NCBI GenBank assembly: GCA_049613665.1
Contig: JBMZCV010000066.1
Span: 1 to 24,185, forward strand
Direction of reading: 5' to 3'
Length of the DNA: 24,185 nt
DNA from: JBMZCV01 sp049613665
Lineage (GTDB): Bacteria > Bacteroidota > Bacteroidia > Chitinophagales > UBA2359
Shown: positions 8,290 to 15,226 of the stretch, piece by piece
How positions within the stretch are numbered: the stretch's first letter is position 1
Layout of the letters: every line of letters begins with the position of its first letter
Made by a program: the position numbers and the translations under genes
The notes under the pieces: generated by a model
Told to the model about the DNA's origin: nothing
The model's database searches: none
The model's input: the letters and a program-made list of their open reading frames with translations, nothing else

Positions 8290-9534
8290 TTGAATATAAA
8301 AATAGAAAATATTATAAAAGCAAGTCATCGTTTAAATGGCGTTATTGGAACAACGCCTTTGCAATATAATGCAAATTTGTCGGAAAAATATGAAGCAAAT
8401 ATTTATTTGAAAAGAGAAGATTTGCAAATTGTGCGTTCTTATAAAATTCGTGGTGCTTACAATCTGATGTGCAATCTAACAGCAGCAGAACGAAAAAAAG
8501 GCATTGTATGTGCAAGTGCAGGAAATCATGCACAAGGTGTTGCTTTTTCGTGTTATATTTTGCAGATACAAGGCAAGATTTATATGCCTACGACCACACC
8601 ACTACAAAAAATTAAACGTGTAAAAGGACTAGGTAAAGATAAAGTAGAGGTTATATTAATAGGCGATACTTTTGATGAAGCTTATGAGCAAGCCGTTGTT
8701 GATGGAAAGCAAAATGATAAAATTTTTGTTCATCCATTCAATGACTTAAAAATAATAGAAGGGCAAGCAACTATTGGTATTGAGATTTTAAATGATTTTA
8801 GAGGGAAAATTGATTATGTATTTATGCCAATTGGTGGCGGTGGTTTGAGTGCAGGCGTAGGCAGCTATTTTAAAATGATTAGTCCAAATACAAAAATTAT
8901 AGGCGTAGAACCAGCAGGTGCTGCAAGTATGAGTGCCTCGTTAGAAAAAGGTAAAGTCGTAACACTTGAAAGTATTGATACTTTTATTGATGGAGCTGCC
9001 GTGAAACGAGTAGGAGACCTCAATTTTTCGATATGTCAAAAGGTGCTAGATGATATTGCTCTTGTGCCAGAAGGCAAAGCCTGTACTTATATTTTAAGTA
9101 CCTATAATGATGATGCGATTGTGGTAGAGCCAGCAGGTATTTTGTCGGTTGCAGCACTCGATTTTTATAAAGATGAAATAAAAGGAAAAAACGTCGTTTG
9201 TGTGATTAGTGGTGGCAATAATGACATTGAGCGTATGCCCGAAATCAAGGAACGGTCTTTGATTTATGAGGGCTTAAAATATTATTTTATTGTCGTTTTT
9301 CCACAACGTTCTGGTGCTTTGCGTGAGTTTCTCGACACTGTATTAGGCCCAAATGACGACATTACTTATTTTGAATACACCAAAAAAACAAGTAAAGGAA
9401 AAGGCCCTGCTCTTATTGGCATTGAGTTGCAGAAAAAAGAAAATTATATAGGCTTGGTAGAACGCATGAAAGCTCATTCTTTTGAATATATCAATGTGAA
9501 TGAAAAGCCTAATTTGTTTAGGTTTTTAATATAA
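8290..9534 (+). CDS. ilvA: Threonine dehydratase (threonine ammonia-lyase), THD1 type
   Basis: A 414-residue PLP enzyme that deaminates L-threonine to 2-oxobutanoate, the first step of isoleucine synthesis. The PLP lysine is Lys52 in RSYKIRGAYN. The Asn of SAGNHAQGVA, the phosphate-binding loop GGGGLSAG (from residue 182) and the distal SGGNND motif are all present. Residues ~325-414 form one C-terminal ACT-like regulatory domain (YYFIVVFPQRSGALREFL). This is the short, single-regulatory-domain form found in Bacteroidota and Corynebacterium, about 410 residues long, expected to respond to isoleucine. The start is TTG at 8290. A TAA lies nine bases upstream in frame, and no ATG occurs before the catalytic core. 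No other ilv or leu gene is nearby, so it is a single-gene unit. It is intact and cytoplasmic. Confidence 0.93.
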   Translation: MNIKIENIIKASHRLNGVIGTTPLQYNANLSEKYEANIYLKREDLQIVRSYKIRGAYNLMCNLTAAERKKGIVCASAGNHAQGVAFSCYILQIQGKIYMPTTTPLQKIKRVKGLGKDKVEVILIGDTFDEAYEQAVVDGKQNDKIFVHPFNDLKIIEGQATIGIEILNDFRGKIDYVFMPIGGGGLSAGVGSYFKMISPNTKIIGVEPAGAASMSASLEKGKVVTLESIDTFIDGAAVKRVGDLNFSICQKVLDDIALVPEGKACTYILSTYNDDAIVVEPAGILSVAALDFYKDEIKGKNVVCVISGGNNDIERMPEIKERSLIYEGLKYYFIVVFPQRSGALREFLDTVLGPNDDITYFEYTKKTSKGKGPALIGIELQKKENYIGLVERMKAHSFEYINVNEKPNLFRFLI

Positions 9535-9679
9535 ATAGTCGAAGAACAGATTTATTTTGCAAATTATGGAAGCTAACATATTGAAAACTAAAATGTTGTG
9601 ATGTGACTTTATTGTTAATGGTGTTTTGTTTTTGTAAATTTTAAAAAAAGAAATTTAAACCTTTTTGAGAAACTGAGTC

Positions 9680-9718
9680 TAATGTGCATTCACACTTATT
9701 CACTCACATTATTTTTTT
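9680..9718 (+). terminator. Weak hairpin followed by seven T, possible ilvA terminator
   Basis: TAATGTG (9680-9686) pairs with CACATTA (9705-9711) around an 18-base loop and is followed at once by seven T. It lies 145 bases after ilvA and 22 bases before the next ATG. It could end ilvA transcription or act in the leader of the next gene. The stem is short. Confidence 0.3.
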
Positions 9719-9740
9719 AATTAAACAAATAAAAATATAA

Positions 9741-10460
9741 ATGAAAAAAGTAACTACATTGCTATTGTTTGCTTTGTTAAGCTTAGGAGTCGCCAACTCT
9801 GTTAATGCACAATCTGATAATTGGAGTAAGGAAAAACAAAAAGCACAAGAAAAATATGAAAAAGAGAAGGAAAAAGCGGAAGAGAAGTATGAGAAGGAGA
9901 TGAGAAAGGCAGAAGAAAAATATGAGAAGGAAAAACATAAACACCACGAACATGGCAAACATAAGGGACATGGGCATGATAAGCACGGACATGGCAAACA
10001 TGGTAAGGGGCATGGACATGATAAGCACGGACATGGTAAACATGACAAGCATGAACACGAACACGAAAATGATGAACACTCTAATAATAATGATGAGCAA
10101 AGATATAGAGACTGGTATAAGCGGTGGAAGCAATTGCCACAAGATAAACAAAAAGAAGAAATTAGAAAGCTAACTCCACAACAACGCCAAGAATTAAAAG
10201 CCTATTTGCAACAACAAGGCGTTAATCTTGAGAATGATGAGGGGAGTAGTACAACACCAAATTCTAATATGACACCGCTCGAAAAATGGCGACAAATGCC
10301 AAAAGCAAAACGTCAAGAGCTGTATAGTCAGTTGCCAAACAATATGAAAACACAACTGGATTCGTGGATGAATATGACGCTTGCAGATAGAAAAAGTGCT
10401 TGGCAAGGTTTATCTTCAGCAGAGAAAAATAAATGGAAAAAAGCATTTGCTAAATTTTAA
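9741..10460 (+). CDS. Secreted charged, His-rich repeat protein with conserved C-terminal helical domain (paralog 1)
   Basis: A 239-residue protein of unrecognised function. The signal peptide is MKKVTTLLLFALLSLGVANSVNA, with cleavage before QSDN. Residues ~28-65 are a highly charged helix built from 11-residue units (EKYEKEKEKAE, EKYEKEMRKAE), probably a single alpha-helix or coiled coil. Residues ~65-110 are extremely His-rich and contain two 14-residue repeats KGHGHDKHGHGKHG/D. Such stretches usually bind Zn, Ni or Cu, so metal binding is a reasonable inference. The rest is helical with Trp-anchored motifs (WKQLPQDKQ, LTPQQRQELKAYLQ), then a ~65-residue C-terminal domain (TPLEKWRQMPKAKRQ to WKKAFAKF). 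The style recalls DUF3106-like and Spy/CpxP LTxxQ helical proteins, but no firm family is claimed. Its C-terminal domain is about 89% identical to that of the next gene. It ends at a strong terminator and is likely a single-gene unit. Confidence 0.85.
   Translation: MKKVTTLLLFALLSLGVANSVNAQSDNWSKEKQKAQEKYEKEKEKAEEKYEKEMRKAEEKYEKEKHKHHEHGKHKGHGHDKHGHGKHGKGHGHDKHGHGKHDKHEHEHENDEHSNNNDEQRYRDWYKRWKQLPQDKQKEEIRKLTPQQRQELKAYLQQQGVNLENDEGSSTTPNSNMTPLEKWRQMPKAKRQELYSQLPNNMKTQLDSWMNMTLADRKSAWQGLSSAEKNKWKKAFAKF
9963..10046 (+). repeat. Two 42-base in-frame repeats encoding a His-rich 14-mer
   Basis: Copies at 9963-10004 and 10005-10046 encode KGHGHDKHGHGKHG and KGHGHDKHGHGKHD and differ at only a few bases. 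The near-identity suggests recent tandem duplication inside the gene. Confidence 0.85.
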
Positions 10461-10480
10461 ATTTGTATAAAGCAAAATGA

Positions 10481-10518
10481 AAAAGCCAATAAGTTATCGA
10501 TTTAACTTATTGGCTTTT
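10481..10518 (+). terminator. Strong intrinsic terminator after paralog 1
   Basis: A perfect 16 bp stem, AAAAGCCAATAAGTTA (10481-10496) with TAACTTATTGGCTTTT (10503-10518), encloses a six-base loop. It has A-rich left and T-rich right arms and lies 20 bases after the stop codon. It shares the AAAAGCCAATA core with the terminator of paralog 2. Confidence 0.85.
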
Positions 10519-10551
10519 CTAAGCATGCGTCTATAACAAACCAACTATTCT

Positions 10552-10675
10552 CGGTTTAACAAAAAAAATCTTTTTTGATTAGGGGAAATATACTATTTTT
10601 CAGCTCAAAAGGCCATAAAAATAGAAAATATTGGTCTCCTTAGCCTAAAAAAAATAGTATGTTTAAACTTTTGAT
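10552..10675 (+). repeat. Palindromic dispersed element, copy A
   Basis: This ~124-base element matches 24064-24185. Near-identical blocks are ATACTATTTTTCAG(C/T)TCAAAAGGCCAT (27 bases; 10590-10616 here, 24099-24125 there) and an exact 31-base block at 10638-10668 (24148-24178 in copy B). Within the element, AAATATACTATTTTT pairs with AAAAATAGTATGTTT, with one T-G wobble, forming a hairpin around a central region that differs between the copies. Both copies have the same orientation, and each follows a terminator hairpin closely. It may be a MITE-like element or a small structured RNA. Confidence 0.75.
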
Positions 10676-10815
10676 AAAAAAAGTCCTTAAAAACTAATTG
10701 CTGACACAGAAAAACAAGTAAATATTTTTTGTAATATTTATTTTATTTCAAAGCGAGAATAGCTGAAAACAAACTCAATTCGCTTACTTATATTATTATA
10801 AAATAAAAAACAAAA

Positions 10816-11427
10816 ATGAAAAAAACGATTTACTTAGCTATGTTTAGCATTTTTATGTTAAATTTTATGGCATCTTCTGTGAATGCACAACCTGCTTGGA
10901 AAGAAGATATGAAATATGAAAAAGAAAAACAAAAGAAGCAGCAAGAATATGAACGTGAAAAAATAAAAGCAGAAAGAGAATATGAGCGTGAAAAGCAAAA
11001 AGCTCAACAAGAATATGAACGTGAAAAAATAAAAGCGGAAAGAGAGTATGAGCAAGAAAAGCGAAAAGCTCAACAAGAATATGAACGTGAAAAAATAAAA
11101 GAAGAAAGAGAGCGTCACAAACATGAGCATGAAAAGCATAAGGACAAACATTATGAGAATGAACATGAATATCAGAACAACAAACATGAGGATGAAAAAC
11201 GTTATGATTATAAAGATGAAAAACCAACATCTAATATGACACCGCTCGAAAAATGGCGACAAATGCCAAAAGCAAAACGCCAACAGTTGTATGCTCAATT
11301 GCCAAATGATATGAAAACACAGCTTGATGCGTGGATGAAAATGACACTTGCAGATAGAAAAAGTGCTTGGCAAAGTTTATCTTCAGCAGAGAAAAATAAA
11401 TGGAAAAAAGCTTTCGCTAGATTTTAG
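10816..11427 (+). CDS. Secreted charged-helix repeat protein with conserved C-terminal helical domain (paralog 2)
   Basis: A 203-residue paralog of the upstream gene. The signal peptide is MKKTIYLAMFSIFMLNFMASSVNA, with cleavage before QPAW. From residue 42 there are tandem 22-residue units (QQEYEREKIKAEREYEREKQ plus KA), each made of two 11-residue halves, predicting a long charged helix. A shorter His/Glu/Lys-rich stretch follows (RHKHEHEKHKDKHYENEHEY), then the C-terminal domain TPLEKWRQMPKAKRQ to KKAFARF. That domain matches paralog 1 at 58 of 65 residues and includes a 50-base block identical at DNA level (10263-10312 = 11230-11279). It lacks paralog 1's glycine-His repeats and its LTPQQRQEL segment. 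Function is unknown; it is a periplasmic or exported, possibly metal-binding helical protein. It is followed by a bidirectional terminator shared with the convergent peptidase gene. Confidence 0.83.
   Translation: MKKTIYLAMFSIFMLNFMASSVNAQPAWKEDMKYEKEKQKKQQEYEREKIKAEREYEREKQKAQQEYEREKIKAEREYEQEKRKAQQEYEREKIKEERERHKHEHEKHKDKHYENEHEYQNNKHEDEKRYDYKDEKPTSNMTPLEKWRQMPKAKRQQLYAQLPNDMKTQLDAWMKMTLADRKSAWQSLSSAEKNKWKKAFARF
10939..11112 (+). repeat. 66-base in-frame tandem repeats
   Basis: Full units lie at 10939-11004 and 11005-11070, with a partial third from 11071 to about 11112. Each full unit encodes 22 residues of charged helix (two 11-residue halves). Differences are mostly single bases, so unit number could vary between strains. 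Confidence 0.85.
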
Positions 11428-11501
11428 ATATATTAGAGCATTGCTTTAAGTAATGTTACTTAAAGTGCTGATAATCAAATACTTATTAATCTTAAAAAAT
11501 A

Positions 11502-11539
11502 AAAAAGCCAATAGTTGTCTTTTCAACTATTGGCTTTTT
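11502..11539. terminator. Bidirectional terminator between convergent genes
   Basis: A perfect 16 bp stem, AAAAAGCCAATAGTTG (11502-11517) with CAACTATTGGCTTTTT (11524-11539), encloses a six-base loop. It is flanked by A-rich sequence on the left and ends in T on the right, so it should stop both the plus-strand paralog 2 and the minus-strand peptidase gene. Confidence 0.85.
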
Positions 11540-11559
11540 CTATGTAGAAAAAAATAAAG

Positions 11560-12339
11560 TTATTTATTCAATTTTTCTCTCATAAAATGGTCTAAACAAT
11601 TGTGTCGTTCAGCAGAATAAGGATGAGTACGCATAATTTTTTCGATATAATCATAGTTTTCATCTTTGCTCATTTTTTCGAAAAAACGCAAGCCTTTTCG
11701 AGGATTATAGCCAGCTTTTACAGCCAAAACTGCTCCAGAACGGTCGGCATCATACTCATCAATTTGGCCAAAAGGAGAGGATAATAGCATTTCCAAATTA
11801 GCTGCCAAAATTCCGTAATCGCCTAAAAACATCTCACCAATCAACAATTTTTGAGCTTTTCGCACTGAATGTTTATTATCGACATGTGCTACTTCGTGAG
11901 CCAAAATAAAAGCTAATTCATCGTCGCTTTCTACCCAGTCCAAAATTTTTGAGGTAACATAAACATGTCCACCAGCTATCGAAAAAGCATTCAATGTTTT
12001 ATTGTCGTCAATGATATGAACAGTATATTTTATGCTTTTGCGATTAGCACTTTTGGCTAAATTTGCCACAATTTGCTCTACTTTTCGCTTTTTCGGATGC
12101 GTTTTTAGCAATACATTTTCCTTAGCCATAGTCAAGTGCAAGGAGTCGCCAATCAACATTTCATCTCTTTCAGAAATAGGAAATTGGTCTATCGCATAAT
12201 TTTCCCAATCTTTTGCCCATTTGTACCAAGATTCTACTTGACCATCAAAATTTTCGGTATCATCAACAGGATAACATTGAGCAGAAATGTAAGTTGAACT
12301 GCTGAAAAGTATAAAACAAAAAGCAAATATTTTATTCAT
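11560..12339 (-). CDS. Secreted M48-family zinc metallopeptidase
   Basis: A 259-residue protein with a signal peptide (MNKIFAFCFILFSSSTYISA, then QCYP). The Cys after Gln does not fit a lipobox, so a soluble periplasmic protein is more likely than a lipoprotein. The zinc site is HEVAH at 148-152, with Glu195 in DEYDADR as third ligand, the standard M48 HEXXH + EXDAD layout. The segment before it (LNAFSIAGGHVYVTSKIL) is the conserved M48 edge strand. THPYSAERH (238-246) carries the His-Pro and Arg found at the end of this family's catalytic domain. There are no membrane segments and no C-terminal TPRs, so it is a minimal BepA/LoiP-like protease, probably for envelope protein quality control. 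It is the only minus-strand gene here and is convergent to the His-rich paralogs. Substrate is unknown. Confidence 0.92.
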   Translation of the reverse strand: MNKIFAFCFILFSSSTYISAQCYPVDDTENFDGQVESWYKWAKDWENYAIDQFPISERDEMLIGDSLHLTMAKENVLLKTHPKKRKVEQIVANLAKSANRKSIKYTVHIIDDNKTLNAFSIAGGHVYVTSKILDWVESDDELAFILAHEVAHVDNKHSVRKAQKLLIGEMFLGDYGILAANLEMLLSSPFGQIDEYDADRSGAVLAVKAGYNPRKGLRFFEKMSKDENYDYIEKIMRTHPYSAERHNCLDHFMREKLNK

Positions 12340-12383
12340 AATTTTTATGTATTAAGTCAAATGATTATGTGAAAGCTAATTAT

Positions 12384-12403
12384 TTAAGTAATCGTTCAGA
12401 AGT
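12384..12403 (+). repeat. Dispersed repeat, left-end type, copy 2
   Basis: Exact copy of the 20-mer TTAAGTAATCGTTCAGAAGT at 5632-5651. It lies about 45 bases upstream of the peptidase start, in the opposite orientation to that gene. Confidence 0.6.
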
Positions 12404-12554
12404 TGTTGGACATTTCAGAACAAGATAAGTAGTCAGACAAAAATAAATATACATCTCGTTGAAGCTCATTTAAAGGTTTTTTTTCAATAACAAAAAAGAA
12501 ATGACATGTTTTTCTAGCCAAAATTGTCAAATCTAAAAAATTATGAGCTATTGT

Positions 12555-12583
12555 AGTATTAGAAATATGTCATTTCTAATACT
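12555..12583. other. Perfect 12 bp hairpin with alternative partner
   Basis: AGTATTAGAAAT (12555-12566) pairs with ATTTCTAATACT (12572-12583) around the loop ATGTC. The overlapping ATGTCATTTCT (12567-12577) can instead pair with AGAAATGACAT at 12497-12507. No T run follows on either strand, so it is not an obvious terminator. Confidence 0.6.
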
Positions 12584-12648
12584 CTCAAAATGTAGAATTA
12601 CTTAGATTACAGCGTAGTTAGTCACTAAACGAATGTTTTATTAAATAG

Positions 12649-12664
12649 TATTTGGTACTTAATT
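12649..12664 (+). repeat. Degenerate right-end repeat
   Basis: TATTTGGTACTTAATT corresponds to TGCTTGGCACTTAAAA at 14971-14986. The similarity extends to the left (12638-12664 aligns with 14959-14986 with one gap), so this is unlikely to be chance. Confidence 0.4.
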
Positions 12665-12888
12665 TTTAATATGTTGACAACTCAATAAAATTATATTGAA
12701 TCATGCTCGGCATTTGTGAAGTTTCGGAAAATAGCAAAGCCTTAATCTATGTTAAACTAGCTATAAAAGATATGGTTTAAAAGAAAGTAAAAAAAGAAAA
12801 ATAAATCTAAAAAAACTTTTTGCAAGCTTTCATTGTTGTATTTTAGATAATGTTTTTTAAACAAAAAGGTAAAATAAATGCAAGTTTT

Positions 12889-12922
12889 TTTGAATCAAAT
12901 TTAAAAACTATTTGTACCTTTG
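12889..12922 (+). promoter_or_regulatory. Promoter of the ABC exporter gene
   Basis: TTTG (12889-12892), 22 bases, then TACCTTTG (12915-12922), a perfect -7 element. Transcription starting near 12929 leaves about 24 bases before the ATG at 12953. This excludes the in-frame TTG at 12920, which lies inside the -7 element, as the start codon. Confidence 0.5.
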
Positions 12923-12952
12923 CTCAAAACGCATCAATATTCAAGCTTATTT

Positions 12953-14743
12953 ATGAAACATCTTGCCTATCTTAACAAATATTTCTATAAATATCGTTAT
13001 CGTTTTATTTTAGGAATTTTCTTTGTCACTATGTCTAATATATTTGCTGTTTTGCCGCCGCAAGTTATTAGATATGCTTTCGATTTGGTGAAAGATAATA
13101 TTGCCTATTACAATTTATACGATAGTTTTGCTTTGCAAGCCTCTATTTATAGCGTTTTTAGCAGCATTTTATTGTTTTTTGGCATCACAATGCTCTCTTT
13201 GGCACTCATTCAGGGCATGTTTACTTTTATGATGAGGCAAACTATTATTGTGATGTCACGGCTCATTGAGTTTGATTTGCGAAACGAAATGTATGTGCAT
13301 TATCAGCGATTGAGTACGGCTTTTTATAAACGACATCGTACTGGCGACCTCATGTCTCGTGTGACCGAAGATGTTGGCCATGTGAGAATGTATCTTGGCC
13401 CAGCTATCATGTACAGCATAAATCTGAGCGTTCTGATTTTTATCGTTGTGTTCACGATGTTGCAAGTCAATGTCGAACTTACCCTATATGTCTTGTTACC
13501 TCTTCCAATTTTAGCGATTTCTATTTACTACGTCAATCGGATTATACACAAACGCAGCGAACTGATTCAAGAGCAATTGTCGGCACTTACCAGCAATGCA
13601 CAAGAGTCTTTCTCAGGCATTCGAGTTTTGAAAGCTTATGTGCAAGAAAATTCTACCAATGCTTTTTTTGCCTTACAAAGCGAAAGTTACAAAGAAAAAT
13701 CATTAGATTTGGTTCGTGTACAAGCTTTATTTTTTCCTTTGATGATGGTTTTGGTGGGTTTAAGTACGATTATTACCATCTATGTCGGTGGTTTACAGGT
13801 TATTTCTGGCAAAATCAGTCCAGGTAATATTGCCGAATTTGTGATTTATGTTGGTATGCTTACTTGGCCTGTGGCTTCTATCGGTTGGGTAGCAGCTATT
13901 ATTCAGCGTGCATCTGCTTCGCAAAAAAGAATCAATGAATTTTTGAAAGAAAAAGCCACTATTGTATCTTTGACTGAAGAAAAAACGGACTTGAAAGGAG
14001 CATTAACGTTCAAAAATGTAGATTTTATTTACCCAGATACAGGCATTCAGGCCTTAAAAAATGTAAATTTTAGCCTAAAAAAAGGCGAAAAAATGGCAGT
14101 TATTGGTCGCACAGGTTCTGGAAAAACAACCATTGCCGAGCTATTGGTTAGAAAATATGATGTGAGCAAAGGCGAAGTTTTGTTAGACTATAAAAATGTG
14201 AAAGCTATTCATTTAGAAGATATTAGAGAACAAATAGGTTATGTGCCACAAGATGTATTTTTGTTTTCTGAAACCATCAATAAAAATGTCGCTTTTGGGA
14301 AGCAAGACGCTACCGAAAAAGAAATTCGTTTGGCTGCCAAGCAAGCTGCCATTTTAGCAGATATTGATGGATTGCCCAAAAAATTTGAAACTATCGTTGG
14401 CGAAAGAGGCGTTACGCTTTCTGGCGGACAAAAGCAGAGAGTTTCTTTGGCACGAGCTTTGTTGAAAAATCCGCAGATATTGTTGCTTGATGATTGCTTG
14501 TCGGCAGTAGATGCAAAAACAGAAGAAACTATCATTGATCACCTAAATAACTACTTGTCAGACAAAACAGCGATTATCATAACACATCGTATTTTTTCAT
14601 TGATGAATTTTGATAAAATTATAGTATTGGACGAAGGCAGGCTGGCAGAAGAAGGAACGCATGAGGAATTATTGAATTTGAGGGGTTTATATTACGATTT
14701 ATACGAAAAACAGCAACTAGAAGAGAAAAAAATGTCTTTGTAG
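12953..14743 (+). CDS. ABC exporter half-transporter with non-canonical Walker B (BmrC/YheI-like)
   Basis: A 596-residue fused permease-ATPase from the ATG at 12953. Six membrane helices occupy roughly residues 15-315. The nucleotide-binding domain has Walker A GRTGSGKTT (385-393), Q-loop YVPQDVFLFS, signature LSGGQKQR (489-496), Walker B ILLLDD with Asp513, and H-loop His545 in ITHR. The residue after Walker B, normally the catalytic Glu, is Asp514 (LLLDDCLSAVD). The same substitution marks the degenerate-site subunit of heterodimeric exporters such as BmrC/YheI and TM287, whose DDxLSAVDAKTEE sequence is very similar. By family knowledge such proteins export drugs or lipids with a partner half-transporter, but no partner gene is adjacent. 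It could also work as a homodimer with Asp. Substrate cannot be assigned. It lies in the inner membrane. Confidence 0.92.
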   Translation: MKHLAYLNKYFYKYRYRFILGIFFVTMSNIFAVLPPQVIRYAFDLVKDNIAYYNLYDSFALQASIYSVFSSILLFFGITMLSLALIQGMFTFMMRQTIIVMSRLIEFDLRNEMYVHYQRLSTAFYKRHRTGDLMSRVTEDVGHVRMYLGPAIMYSINLSVLIFIVVFTMLQVNVELTLYVLLPLPILAISIYYVNRIIHKRSELIQEQLSALTSNAQESFSGIRVLKAYVQENSTNAFFALQSESYKEKSLDLVRVQALFFPLMMVLVGLSTIITIYVGGLQVISGKISPGNIAEFVIYVGMLTWPVASIGWVAAIIQRASASQKRINEFLKEKATIVSLTEEKTDLKGALTFKNVDFIYPDTGIQALKNVNFSLKKGEKMAVIGRTGSGKTTIAELLVRKYDVSKGEVLLDYKNVKAIHLEDIREQIGYVPQDVFLFSETINKNVAFGKQDATEKEIRLAAKQAAILADIDGLPKKFETIVGERGVTLSGGQKQRVSLARALLKNPQILLLDDCLSAVDAKTEETIIDHLNNYLSDKTAIIITHRIFSLMNFDKIIVLDEGRLAEEGTHEELLNLRGLYYDLYEKQQLEEKKMSL

Positions 14744-14797
14744 TCTTTTTTTTACTTAGAAAAATATATTTTTGCAAGGCATTTAAGTATATTTGAG

Positions 14798-14876
14798 CGA
14801 AAAGCCATTTAGCGATACCTATTTTTTTTTGAAAAAAGAAAAATGTATAAAAGATGTAATTTCAAATGGCTTTTTG
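14798..14876 (+). terminator. Possible long-loop terminator after the ABC gene
   Basis: CGAAAAGCCATTT (14798-14810) pairs with AAATGGCTTTTTG (14864-14876), 13 bp with one G-T wobble, around a 53-base loop. The right arm ends in a T run. The loop is large for an intrinsic terminator, so confidence is limited. Confidence 0.4.
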
Positions 14877-14986
14877 TAAGTAATTGTTCAGGTTTTTTTG
14901 ATATTTAAGAAAAAGCTAACACACTAACTCTCAATATATTAGCAACCGAACAAACACCTTATTAAAATAGTGCTTGGCACTTAAAA
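14877..14986 (+). repeat. Candidate 110-base dispersed element with both end types
   Basis: The left end TAAGTAATTGTTCAG (14877-14891) has one mismatch to the 20-mer repeat seen twice elsewhere. The right end GCTTGGCACTTAAAA (14972-14986) is identical to 8259-8273. The same order and orientation occurs at 12384-12664, supporting one element family with variable interiors. Confidence 0.45.
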
Positions 14987-15226
14987 CAACCGTGATTTTA
15001 ATTTATATAGACAGATATTTTAATATTTTATAGAGGAGTTTTATAAAATAATAGTTTGAGTCAGAAGCACTAATTAAGATAGCTTATTTGGGATACTAAA
15101 AATAACACATTTGAAATACATTGTGTTAATATCCTGCAAATAAGCAATGTGTGTGTTTAGAGACTATGATTTTATGAAATGTTATTTATCTTATTTCTTT
15201 ATTGATAATCAAAAGTTATATACAAA

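Larger units (their letters stand above)
10461..10815. other. Intergenic region between the two paralogs
   Basis: Contains the terminator at 10481-10518, the palindromic element at 10552-10675 and an AT-rich leader for paralog 2. No coding sequence is seen. No clear promoter pair for paralog 2 was found, although a terminator directly upstream implies one. Confidence 0.5.
12340..12952. other. Divergent intergenic region with repeats and hairpins
   Basis: About 0.6 kb between the minus-strand peptidase and plus-strand ABC genes, with no credible coding sequence. It holds the left-end repeat (12384-12403), a strong hairpin (12555-12583), a degenerate right-end repeat (12649-12664) and the ABC gene promoter. 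The stretch 12384-12664 may be one decayed mobile element. Confidence 0.55.
14744..15226. other. Gene-free stretch before the DUF3276 gene
   Basis: About 480 AT-rich bases without a credible gene. It contains a -7-like motif with a long-loop hairpin (14788-14876), a degenerate left-end repeat (14877-14891) and a right-end repeat (14972-14986). The last two may mark a ~110-base decayed element. No convincing promoter for the downstream gene was found. Confidence 0.5.

Noticed and set aside
9783..10151. Frames opposite and alongside the His-rich paralog
   Set aside because: Met/Phe/Leu-rich or Cys-Pro-rich shadows of the repeat DNA, not independent genes.
12920..12952. Upstream TTG start for the ABC exporter
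   Set aside because: It lies inside the perfect -7 element TACCTTTG, so it would precede the likely transcript start.
12340..12952. CRISPR array or tRNA in the longest gene-free stretch
   Set aside because: No regularly spaced direct repeats and no cloverleaf-compatible T-loop sequence were seen here or elsewhere in the window.
15118..15150. Inverted ACATTG ... CAATGT before the DUF3276 gene as an operator
   Set aside because: Six-base arms with a 21-base loop in AT-rich DNA are within chance expectation.
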